Shown: positions 1 through 5,873, counted from the stretch's first letter. The stretch: 7,009 nucleotides of DNA from Planctomycetota bacterium (GCA_022566435.1 JADFIX010000051.1:3591-10599); one strand, 5' to 3'. Numbers and translations: made by a program. Notes: generated by a model not told the origin, from the sequence alone.

Positions 1-1
1 C

Positions 2-55
2 TACGCCAAGGGCGAGCCGGTGGAGGTTCAGGTGTTCGGCGCCGGTGCGATCTAG
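2..55 (+). CDS. C-terminal end of an unidentified protein (5' end outside window)
   Basis: This is an open frame from the window edge to a TAG at 53-55, giving the 17-residue tail YAKGEPVEVQVFGAGAI. Fifteen of its 17 codons end in G or C, the strongest bias in this part of the window, and that is the main reason to call it coding. The tail is too short to assign a family. It has no homology to the TerB-N remnant that converges on it from the minus strand, and the two stop codons practically overlap. This gene probably belongs to the flanking DNA rather than to the minus-strand cluster. Confidence 0.5.
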   Translation, partial: YAKGEPVEVQVFGAGAI

Positions 56-533
56 TGGGATGTAGCCGTCGTGTCGGTACGATCGACAATCGCTCGACGC
101 TCCAGACCGTAATAGTGGACGAAGAGGTAGCCATCGCCGGGCGGAAGAACATTGCGGCCGGATGCGAGCCAACGAAGGTAGATGTATCTTGCTCAGGATT
201 CATCGCGGCGTAAGACGGCCAGTACGGAAGGTCGGCCACCCTCGAGGACTTTACAACGGGCAAGTATGGATTGATCTCGGATGGATCAATGACCAAGCCG
301 CCGTGTCTCGACAAGTAAGTCATGGGTCTCCAGATTTCAAAGCCAGGAAACCTGAGTACGTTATCGATGCCCGACCACAACGGTCCTCGTATTCCTGTTA
401 ATGCTCCCATTGCCTGCCAATACGACCTACCGAGCCTTGCGATCGAGTCGGCATATCGGTGTTGACGTCGGCGCTTTGGCCGAAAACGATCAGGTTCGTT
501 GCGACTCAACGGTCGTCTCCTACTCGCGGCCAT
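52..533 (-). pseudogene. TerB-N domain protein, frameshifted and 3'-truncated
   Basis: The remnant starts at an ATG (533-531) preceded by GGAG (544-541) with a 7-nt gap. The first 115 codons read MAASRRRPLSRNEPDRF..., then GGLVIDPSEINPYLPVV and DLPYWPSYAAMNPEQ. The frame is lost at about 188-181. In a neighbouring frame the domain resumes at once as YLRWLASGR...GDGYLFV..YYGLERRAIVD and stops at TAG 52-54. The order YWPSY-x-x-M-x-PEQ, YLxWLASGR, GYxFxxxYGLERR is the hallmark of the TerB N-terminal domain, found in large proteins linked to stress and conflict systems. One lost base near 185 explains the split. Similarity ends near position 79, and the TerB and TerB-C parts expected in full-length relatives (several hundred residues more) are missing. 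It lies 70 bp downstream of the primase-helicase gene on the same strand and was probably its co-transcribed partner. After the shift the first frame stays open to the window edge but encodes nothing recognisable. Confidence 0.8.
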
Positions 534-603
534 CAGTCGGCTCCAATCGGTTTGGACTTGATGGCATGGTCCTTTCGCTCAATTACCGGGGCTTTCGGGG
601 CAA

Positions 604-3426
604 TCAGGGCACTTCCTCGTCATTGGTAGGGAGAGCCCCGTTGTCGGTCTCCAGTTTCGGATCGAAGTCCGCTGGATCGGGGCGCAAGTGTGGGCCTGTT
701 CGGGTTTCTAGTTTTCGTTCAGAGGCGTCCCGCCCCAATCGCCCCGATTGCCCCGAATCTGGGGGAAAGAGCGCAGAAACGCGAAGTACTACCACGCGAG
801 GCCGTTGCGTATCGATGGTGCGTTTTACGGTCCTTCGCCCACTGCCCTCCTTGGCTGCCAAATACCCGGCCTCATCCAGACGCTTCCAGAGAGTCTTCTC
901 GCCGACGGATATTCGTTCACCGCCCGGTCCAGCCATATTTTGCACGGCTCGAAACGATGCGGCGGGTATCAGCAGGAGTTCATCGCCATCGAGCCATCCG
1001 ATTCGATCGCCACGTGCCTGGAGTTCGACAGGCGGCCCTCCGGGCGTCCCTGTCGGCCGTTCCCGCCATCCCCACAGCGATGTCGCGTAGCTTGTCGGTG
1101 CAGCACCGGAAAGGGACGTAACGTGGGCCAACCCCGAGGCCAGCACGGATGTTAGAAGCTCGATAAATCGTTTCGCCGGATCCGAGTTGATGATGTGCTG
1201 TTCCTGGGCCTTAACGATCTCGTCGAGTGCGCGTAACGAGCGAGCCCAGAGGGCGTCATGGCTAGCGGCGTTGATGGCTCCAACCTCGAGTGCGAACCTC
1301 AAGAACTCGGAAACACCGACCGCCAAGTTCGCGAAAATGTCGGCGGTTCGTCGGTGCCGGCCGCCTTTCGGAGCGGATCGCCGGAGCTCCAGGATGCGCT
1401 CACGGAGTCTCGCCTGTACTTGCTCACGCCGGGATGCAAGCCATTGCAGGAATCCAGCCATCCCGCTCGCGAAGAGCCCGGACGCGGCGTTGAACTGGGC
1501 CTCGCTCAGCTTGTCAACGTCGATGTCACCCTCGCAGGTTTCCAGGACGAGCATTCGCGCTCGGATAGAATGCCCAAGCGGAATATCCTCGCCCGTTGAG
1601 AGGATGAGCCCGCGTGGCGGCCTGACGGGTCGCGGAGTACCGTCCGGTCGCAGTCGTCCGCGGCCTGACCGGTTTCCCTGGGCCCTTACGAGCCGATCAG
1701 CTTCGCGTTGAAGACGGGCGACATCGGACACGGTCCCACTCGGGGCAAAGTCATCGACGACCAACAGTGCGTCCTTGGCCGTAAACGCGAGCTGCTCGAG
1801 ATGGTTTCCTGTACTGCTCCACGACGCTGGAAGTTGCTTTGCGGAAAACTCCGCACCGAAATGCTGCTGCGCCAGCGCCGCGAGTTCGGTCTTGAATGTC
1901 CCGGTTTGACCGGCAAGGTGAACCGTGAAGTCGCTGGGTCCGAGTGGGCTTCGGTAGATCGCTCCAATGAGCGGGACCATGATTCGGTCCGGCCCCAGAT
2001 CAAGAAGTTCGAGAGTCGCCGCGACTGCGCGAGTTACGTCGGTGCCGGACGGCGGCACGGGCAGGACGAATAAGGCTAACGAGTCAGGAAGCTCTGTTTG
2101 AATGGTCGATACCGCTCCCTGCGCTCCGATTGCGCCCTTGGCGTGCAGATAAACCCATTGCGATCCATGTTGCCGCCAGCCCGTATGCGTGTAGACGGTC
2201 TGCTCGATAACCTTTCCGCTGAGCAGTTGAATTGCTGTCCGGGCGTGATCCTTCCGCAGTTGGCCGGGATAAATGACGGCACTCGGACCGAGCTTGGTGT
2301 ATGGCCAGACCATGGAAACGAAGCTGCCTACTGGGACTCGAAACGCCTTGACATTCCCATTGAGAGTCGCCTCCATCTCATAGACTCGGATCGCTTCTGC
2401 TCCGTCATCATAGGCGACGTCGCCGACGATTCTGGCTCGAAAGTTTGTTAGGCATACGGTGTACGGACCGTCGCGGCTGGGCCGGTCGTGGACGATTCCA
2501 TCCGGTGTTTCACGGTACGGATCAGCGGTTCTAAGTTTCAGTTGTGGTGCAACATCAATGGCGCCATCGGTCAGAGTTCGGATTAGCATGCCGCCGGCGT
2601 CACGTAGCGCCACGGTGTCGGTGAGGTCCATTTCACGCGCATTCAGCCATTCACGGATGTCCTTCGCCCCGCTCGGCGGTAACGTCCACGCCACTGGACG
2701 ACTCCATTCATTGGCGAGCCGCTGTGCTGTTGCGCTGGCACCTTCGCGGCCTGGAGATCGGCCGTTCGGTTTGGAATCGTTTTCGCCGACTACTAGGACG
2801 GGGCCGTCTTTCAGCAACTCCGCGAGGTGCTGAACACCGCCCTGTGCGTGAGGCCGTCCGATTGCGGAGAGTCCGAGCGTCCACGCCGCCGCCAAGTCGC
2901 TCGATCCTTCGACGAGTAGATGTGGCGTCTCTTGCCTAGGCCAGTCGCGGGGGACGATCAGCCCGCGCTTCCCGCCTTTCATGAATCGTTTCCGGCCGTC
3001 GGGCGCTCGAGTCCCGATTCCGATGATACGTCCGCGTCCATCGCGCTCCGGAACGGTATAGACTCGACGCTTCGAATTCCATCCCGTTTCTAGGGCCAGA
3101 AGCGCCTGAAGCGTCACTCCGAGTTCCTTTGCGAGTTCCGCCAGTCTCTCGGGAGAAGCACATTTTCGGAACTGCTCTGACAAGTTCTCCCAGTAGTCGC
3201 CGGATTCTGCTCGTATTCCGGGTCGGCCCATGGGACGATTCGCCCGGGATGCATCAATTGGCGCAAACACAGTGCCCCCGTCATCGTTGCGTTTGACAAC
3301 GCGCCATTGCACCGGCGGTTCTGAAACACGCATGCAACGCACCACGTCACCGGATCGTCCGCACCAATCCGGCTTGTCGCAGATCGGACAAGTTCGAGCG
3401 CGGGTTACTTCTTTCCAGTCGTTCAC
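604..3426 (-). CDS. Zn-finger/Toprim/DUF927-like primase-helicase
   Basis: This 940-residue replication protein is read from a GTG start. A four-cysteine finger near the N-terminus (C13-x2-C16-x5-C22-x8-C31, CPIC...) is of the kind that binds template DNA in primases. A Toprim-like region follows, with LLVEGSSD (about 170-177), VVGEND (about 212-217) and KDIREWL (about 255-261). Its acidic residues would bind metal for primer synthesis. The C-terminal half is a DUF927-like AAA-type motor: Walker A GQTGTFKT (506-513), Walker B ALLVVDDF (about 553-560), a sensor-like LILSTGED (about 607-614) and RARMLVLE (about 622-629). Near 840-870 a segment KTLWKRLDEAGYL..RRTVKR resembles a winged helix. GTG 3426 was chosen because a GGAGG lies 9 nt upstream and the finger starts only 12 codons later. 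The frame stays open upstream to an ATG at 3663, but that ATG has no usable ribosome site. It should act in the cytoplasm at an element-borne origin. Family placement is by motif only. Confidence 0.85.
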   Translation of the reverse strand: MNDWKEVTRARTCPICDKPDWCGRSGDVVRCMRVSEPPVQWRVVKRNDDGGTVFAPIDASRANRPMGRPGIRAESGDYWENLSEQFRKCASPERLAELAKELGVTLQALLALETGWNSKRRVYTVPERDGRGRIIGIGTRAPDGRKRFMKGGKRGLIVPRDWPRQETPHLLVEGSSDLAAAWTLGLSAIGRPHAQGGVQHLAELLKDGPVLVVGENDSKPNGRSPGREGASATAQRLANEWSRPVAWTLPPSGAKDIREWLNAREMDLTDTVALRDAGGMLIRTLTDGAIDVAPQLKLRTADPYRETPDGIVHDRPSRDGPYTVCLTNFRARIVGDVAYDDGAEAIRVYEMEATLNGNVKAFRVPVGSFVSMVWPYTKLGPSAVIYPGQLRKDHARTAIQLLSGKVIEQTVYTHTGWRQHGSQWVYLHAKGAIGAQGAVSTIQTELPDSLALFVLPVPPSGTDVTRAVAATLELLDLGPDRIMVPLIGAIYRSPLGPSDFTVHLAGQTGTFKTELAALAQQHFGAEFSAKQLPASWSSTGNHLEQLAFTAKDALLVVDDFAPSGTVSDVARLQREADRLVRAQGNRSGRGRLRPDGTPRPVRPPRGLILSTGEDIPLGHSIRARMLVLETCEGDIDVDKLSEAQFNAASGLFASGMAGFLQWLASRREQVQARLRERILELRRSAPKGGRHRRTADIFANLAVGVSEFLRFALEVGAINAASHDALWARSLRALDEIVKAQEQHIINSDPAKRFIELLTSVLASGLAHVTSLSGAAPTSYATSLWGWRERPTGTPGGPPVELQARGDRIGWLDGDELLLIPAASFRAVQNMAGPGGERISVGEKTLWKRLDEAGYLAAKEGSGRRTVKRTIDTQRPRVVVLRVSALFPPDSGQSGRLGRDASERKLETRTGPHLRPDPADFDPKLETDNGALPTNDEEVP

Positions 3427-3692
3427 TTCGGACACCCTCCGCGCGCCGTTTTGGATGGTTTCCGATCTTCGTGCGGAAGACCCGGATGACCCAGGAGACT
3501 GGGCTTGTTGGTCCGAAACAGGTTGCCACGCATGATCACGACAGGTAAAGCGACGTGAAGAAGTGCATTCCTTCGCAATACCTGTCGGCTTGAGGATTGC
3601 GAAACACATCCGCCGTGCGCCTGGCATGTGGTCCAGGCACATCGCGTGCCACTTGCACGGCATCCTTTGTTCGTGCTAGAATCAATGGTCAT
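3423..3692 (-). CDS. Short leader ORF ahead of the primase-helicase; possibly a decayed Cys-rich small gene
   Basis: An 89-codon frame begins at ATG 3692 (MTIDSSTNKG...), with AAGGGA about 9 nt upstream, and ends in a TGA overlapping the primase GTG. I do not recognise the product. The coding signal is patchy. In the first third a different frame has the stronger G/C third-position bias and reads MPCKWHAMCLDHMPGARRMC. From about 3606 a third frame reads RNPQADRYCEGMHFFTSLYL and stops at TGA 3538-3536. Two nucleotides later an ATG (3533) opens the last 36 codons of the 89-codon frame. The stretch may therefore be one small Cys-rich gene broken by a single-base deletion, followed by a 36-residue ORF coupled to the primase. 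It could also be a leader that is translated but not conserved. A small gene here is likely; its exact reading is not settled. Confidence 0.35.
   Translation of the reverse strand: MTIDSSTNKGCRASGTRCAWTTCQAHGGCVSQSSSRQVLRRNALLHVALPVVIMRGNLFRTNKPSLLGHPGLPHEDRKPSKTARGGCPK
3436..3440 (-). promoter_or_regulatory. Shine-Dalgarno GGAGG that fixes the primase-helicase start
   Basis: GGAGG on the minus strand lies 9 nt before the GTG at 3426-3424. Another in-frame GTG at 3435-3433 touches the GGAGG directly and would have no spacing, so it is unlikely to be used. The chosen GTG shares bases with the TGA (3425-3423) of the short upstream ORF, a GTGA overlap that suggests translational coupling. Confidence 0.65.
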
Positions 3693-3706
3693 TATGGCTT
3701 TTCCCT

Positions 3707-3747
3707 TTCGGCGGCCGCATAATGCTTAGCAGGCAGCGGCCGCCGAA
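3707..3747. repeat. Perfect 12-bp inverted repeat between DUF1580 gene and leader ORF
   Basis: The arms TTCGGCGGCCGC (3707-3718) and GCGGCCGCCGAA (3736-3747) are exact reverse complements around a 17-nt loop. The loop contains the small palindrome TGCTTAGCA. Each arm also contains the self-complementary octamer GCGGCCGC, so the element is at the same time a pair of direct repeats 25 bp apart. In the direction of the genes (minus strand) the second arm ends next to the AGGGA ribosome site of the leader ORF, so an RNA hairpin could control access to it. On the plus strand the stem is followed by TTTT (3748-3751), so it could stop antisense transcription. There is no U-run on the minus-strand side, so it is not an ordinary terminator for the operon. 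Confidence 0.8.
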
Positions 3748-3751
3748 TTTT

Positions 3752-4054
3752 CTAGACTCCGCGTTCTCGAAGCCTTGCGGCTGCTTGAGACACGAGTTGC
3801 CGTCGTCCCTCATGCGTGAGGGATTGTTCGGTGAGTTGGTCAGTGCTCAGGCGATCGAAAAACCGTTGAAGCGCTTCGACGCTTGTGCACCGCGTTCCGC
3901 CAATCTGAATCGTTTCAAGCCTCACGCCTCGAAGGCCGCGACTTCCCCAGCGATACACCGTGGCGACGTGAGTTGGTTTTCCAGCCCTGCGCCGAGGCAA
4001 CTGCTTCGCGGCCTCGGTGAGAGACAGTGTTCTCTCGCTCGCAACATTGATCAT
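3752..4054 (-). CDS. DUF1580-family small helix-turn-helix protein
   Basis: This 100-residue protein begins MINVASERTLSLTEAAKQLP. Its N-terminal half resembles an excisionase/MerR-like helix-turn-helix: LSLTEAAKQLPRRR (10-23), then HVATVYRWGSRGLRGVRLE (29-47), with the family signature ETIQIGGTRCTSVEALQRFF (47-66). The C-terminal third is polar and probably helical. The family is known mainly from planctomycete genomes, often in multiple copies near mobile-type genes, and has no proven function. DNA binding as a regulator or directionality factor is inferred from the fold. The start at 4054 was preferred to an ATG 8 codons upstream (4078) because GGAG lies 7 nt before it and none precedes the earlier one. 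It is the first gene of a minus-strand run leading to the primase-helicase. A hairpin lies just downstream and an inverted repeat 34 bp upstream. Confidence 0.8.
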   Translation of the reverse strand: MINVASERTLSLTEAAKQLPRRRAGKPTHVATVYRWGSRGLRGVRLETIQIGGTRCTSVEALQRFFDRLSTDQLTEQSLTHEGRRQLVSQAAARLRERGV

Positions 4055-4087
4055 CTCTGCACTCCGATACAAGGTCATGTGCCAAGA

Positions 4088-4103
4088 CGCGTCACCTGAC
4101 GCG
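4088..4103. promoter_or_regulatory. Candidate operator CGCGTCA-CC-TGACGCG
   Basis: A perfect 7+7 bp inverted repeat with a 2-bp centre lies 34 bp upstream of the DUF1580 start codon, where a repressor or self-regulator of that gene would bind. No clear -35/-10 pair could be fixed around it; the best -10-like hexamer nearby (TATGAA, minus strand) is weak. As RNA its loop would be too short for a stable hairpin, which favours a role as DNA. Confidence 0.45.
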
Positions 4104-4177
4104 AGTCGACAGCCGATTCATACCAGCGCGCGCGGATTGCTTCGTGCGCGGAAAAGTGCGCAAACCACAATAATTCC

Positions 4178-4217
4178 AAAAAAAGAGTGAGTAGAAGTGA
4201 GCGATTAGCCGAATCGC
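4178..4217 (-). terminator. Weak, non-canonical terminator-like hairpin at the end of the winged-helix gene
   Basis: On the minus strand GCGATT-CGGCT-AATCGC (4217-4201) can form a 6-bp stem that includes the TAA stop codon. A run of seven T follows, but only after 16 nt (4184-4178). The gap is too long for a textbook intrinsic terminator, so this may simply be a stop-codon hairpin. If it does not terminate, the genes from 5008 to 604 could form one transcript. Confidence 0.25.
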
Positions 4218-5008
4218 AGGCGATAGTGTTTGCCGGGGGACCCAGGCATCAAGATAACCGATTCCCAGTCTGAATCCGACCTGGCGAGTCGCTTCAAAAC
4301 GTCTCTGGCGCCGCGACGTTTGCTAAGGCTGTCCAAAGCGTCCGTCGTCAGCCCAGCCGGGCCGGCCGTAAGCAGAGCCTCAACAACGGCATACCGAGCC
4401 GCCGTCAACGCTGCTTTTGGCTTGCCGTCGACCGTGGGTGGTTTGCCCGGTCCGTGTAGCTCGACTAACGGACGGTATTTCTTGATCCGATGCGGTTCGG
4501 CCCAGTCCTGAAAGTCATCAATCCAAAGACGAAGCCATTTGTCAATCTCTTTCTGAATCATTCTTGTGAGCTCGTCGACTTGACGGTCGGACAAGTCGAC
4601 GGGCAGCAATCCGAAATGAAGTCGTGCATCAGATGCAAGATAGGCGCCACAGTAGACGATTTGTCTGATCGTGTTTTCAATGAGGTCGCGGTCCACGTGA
4701 GAATTCTGCGACGCCAGAAGTGTCATGAATGGATCGCGAAGTTTACATACGGCGTTGACGGCCCAGCTCCTTGCGCGGTCGCCAATCCGGTGAAAATCTT
4801 CACTCCTCGATCCCGAAAAATCCAAAGTCGCGCATTCGGCAGAGAACCTCGGCGCCATGTCACTAATCAGGGGGGCCAGTTCATCCATCGCGCTCCGGCA
4901 TAGAATCGTGAAGCGCTCCCAAGTTTCCGGTAGATCAACTACGCCGTAGTCGGCTACACAGCGTCGTTGCGGAAAGGACGACAGCGGTTGATTTTGAGTC
5001 TCGTTCAT
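4205..5008 (-). CDS. Unknown protein with C-terminal winged-helix-like region
   Basis: This 267-residue protein starts MNETQNQPLSSFPQRR. The ATG at 5008 has GAGGT 9 nt upstream. The frame continues upstream to a GTG at 5227, but that would run through the putative promoter and into the divergent gene, so it was rejected. Residues 24-170 are mostly helical, with several aromatic residues and no catalytic motif that I recognise. Residues 199-267 (KAALTAARYAVVEALLTAGP, then GLTTDALDSLSKRRGARDVL and a final GKHYRLRFG) have the pattern of a winged helix: helix, helix, recognition helix, then beta-wing. I have seen this kind of tail on planctomycete proteins of mobile or regulatory type. A proline/glycine linker (GPGKPPTVDGKPK, 186-198) separates the two parts. 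There is no signal peptide or membrane segment. Its place at a divergent promoter fits a DNA-binding regulator, but that is inference. Confidence 0.75.
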   Translation of the reverse strand: MNETQNQPLSSFPQRRCVADYGVVDLPETWERFTILCRSAMDELAPLISDMAPRFSAECATLDFSGSRSEDFHRIGDRARSWAVNAVCKLRDPFMTLLASQNSHVDRDLIENTIRQIVYCGAYLASDARLHFGLLPVDLSDRQVDELTRMIQKEIDKWLRLWIDDFQDWAEPHRIKKYRPLVELHGPGKPPTVDGKPKAALTAARYAVVEALLTAGPAGLTTDALDSLSKRRGARDVLKRLARSDSDWESVILMPGSPGKHYRLRFG

Positions 5009-5048
5009 CGCGTTGGTACCTCTTTCGCATGCGATTGCCTGGCGGCGC

Positions 5049-5076
5049 ATTGTAGTACATACAGCTGCATTTTGAA
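5049..5076 (-). promoter_or_regulatory. Candidate promoter for the winged-helix gene
   Basis: The minus strand carries TTCAAA (5076-5071) and TACAAT (5054-5049) separated by 16 bp, matching the sigma-70 consensus at 4 of 6 and 5 of 6 positions. It lies about 40 bp before the start codon. The palindrome AAGCGCTT (5075-5082) overlaps the -35 box and could be an operator. Planctomycete promoters are poorly defined, so this is tentative. Confidence 0.35.
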
Positions 5077-5138
5077 GCGCTTTCGCCTCCGATGGAAATG
5101 ACAGCCTGATCGTTACGCTACGGATCTGGTCCACTCGG

Positions 5139-5166
5139 TTGATTCGCCAACTACCGAGGTTACACT
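5139..5166 (+). promoter_or_regulatory. Candidate promoter for the small KGN-motif gene
   Basis: TTGATT (5139-5144) and TACACT (5161-5166) are separated by 16 bp, each matching consensus at 4 of 6 positions, about 40 bp before the GTG start at 5206. Together with the opposite promoter it would make 5009-5205 a divergent control region. Confidence 0.3.
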
Positions 5167-5205
5167 CACGAGAACGAAGCTTCTTGAAATCACAGAGGAC
5201 GAGCT

Positions 5206-5565
5206 GTGCGAGAATCACCGTCACCAAACGGTAGTAACGGCCAGCGAGACGCGCGTGGCCGATTTGCGAAGGGCAACAAGGGTGGGCCGGGAAATCCGTA
5301 CGCTCGGCAAGTTGCCAATGTCCGTTCGCTCATCCTCGAAATGGTGTCGGAGGAGGACCTGCGCTCAGTGATCAAATCTTTGATCGCGAGCGCCCAGGAA
5401 GGAAACATTCAGGCGGCTCGTGAGTTGCTCAACCGGCTTGTTGGTCGGCCACCTGAAGGCGCTGAGCCAGCTTCAGAGGAAACTATCAATCGGAAGCTCA
5501 AATTGGCCGAGCGACGCTTGGACTTGGACGAGGAGCGTCACGATAACAAGATGTTTGGCTTGTAG
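5206..5565 (+). CDS. Small basic protein with GRFAKGNKGGPGNP motif (DUF5681-like)
   Basis: This 119-residue protein uses a GTG start, with GAGGA 6 nt upstream. The N-terminus is basic and flexible (RDARGRFAKGNKGGPGNP, 14-31). This glycine-rich KGN motif is shared by DUF5681-type proteins and some small DNA-binding or packaging-type proteins of phages and integrated elements. Residues 33-80 form a helical core (ANVRSLILEMVSEEDLRSVI, then LIASAQEGNIQAARELLNRL), which looks like a two- or three-helix bundle with a repeat-like AxxGNxxAARELL segment. Residues 91-113 are highly charged (KLKLAERRLDLDEERHD), likely a coiled coil for self-association. No catalytic residues are apparent. It is transcribed away from the minus-strand cluster. 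A role as small-terminase-like or nucleoid-type DNA binder is only a possibility; the family has no proven function that I can cite. Confidence 0.7.
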   Translation: MRESPSPNGSNGQRDARGRFAKGNKGGPGNPYARQVANVRSLILEMVSEEDLRSVIKSLIASAQEGNIQAARELLNRLVGRPPEGAEPASEETINRKLKLAERRLDLDEERHDNKMFGL

Positions 5566-5873
5566 TCGAAATTCGGAACCGAAAATGTTTGGATTCCCGC
5601 CGTTGGAACACCATGGCCTTCCATGGAATGGGCATCCGTGAGCTTCGTGAATCGCGTCAATCCCCACGACGATAGCCGCGACCGGGGAAACGCCAACAGG
5701 TTCCTGCGGGAACGCCCAAAGCCGCTGCTCTTGGGCTGGCTCGAATTTTAAGGACCCACAACAGGTTCGAAAACGGTATCTACCGCTTTGGGTTCAACGC
5801 AACGCCACCAAGTGACTCGCTCTTAGATCCTGCAAGCGACGTACTTACCATCATCCTGCAAATGGAGAACTGA
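5566..5873 (+). pseudogene. Possible remnant of an unidentified gene after the KGN-motif gene
   Basis: The frame of the preceding gene stays open for 61 codons past its TAG and ends at TAA 5749-5751. From GTG 5638 it has a strong G/C third-position bias and reads VSFVNRVNPHDDSRDRGNAN and then RFLRERPKPLLLGW. A second frame, open from 5676 to TGA 5871-5873, then takes over with ARILRTHNRFENGIYRFGFN and a tail ending DVLTIILQMEN. The two could be halves of one gene joined across a frameshift near 5735-5750. I recognise no family. There is no convincing ribosome site; GTG 5638 and ATG 5623 are the only candidate starts. It may be a decayed gene or chance. Confidence 0.25.

Noticed and set aside
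162..1155. Several plus-strand open frames (162-401, 401-1090, 690-1121, 748-1155).
   Set aside because: They lie antisense to the TerB-N remnant and to the primase-helicase, have no motifs or ribosome sites, and are shadows in G/C-rich DNA.
1187..2833. Plus-strand frames of 113-174 codons inside the primase-helicase gene.
   Set aside because: The minus-strand frame has Walker A/B and Toprim motifs and continuous codon bias; the plus-strand products are Arg/Ser/Pro-rich without motifs.
3440..3663. N-terminal extension of the primase-helicase to ATG 3663.
   Set aside because: There is no ribosome site at 3663 and the extension has no relation to the finger domain. GTG 3426 with GGAGG at 9 nt is better.
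3707..3751. Intrinsic terminator of the minus-strand operon.
   Set aside because: The T-run follows the stem only on the plus strand; on the gene strand the stem is followed by AGGGAAAAG.
4145..4162. Small hairpin TGCGC...GCGCA between the winged-helix and DUF1580 genes.
   Set aside because: A 5-bp stem with an 8-nt loop and no T-run is common in GC-rich DNA.
5569..5580. Terminator hairpin after the KGN-motif gene (TTCGGAACCGAA).
   Set aside because: The stem is only 4 bp with a tetraloop and no T-run follows.
5760..5790. tRNA T-loop-like GGTTCGAAA as a possible tRNA or attachment site.
   Set aside because: No matching stem on the 3' side, no anticodon arm and no CCA end; the bases fit a protein frame better.
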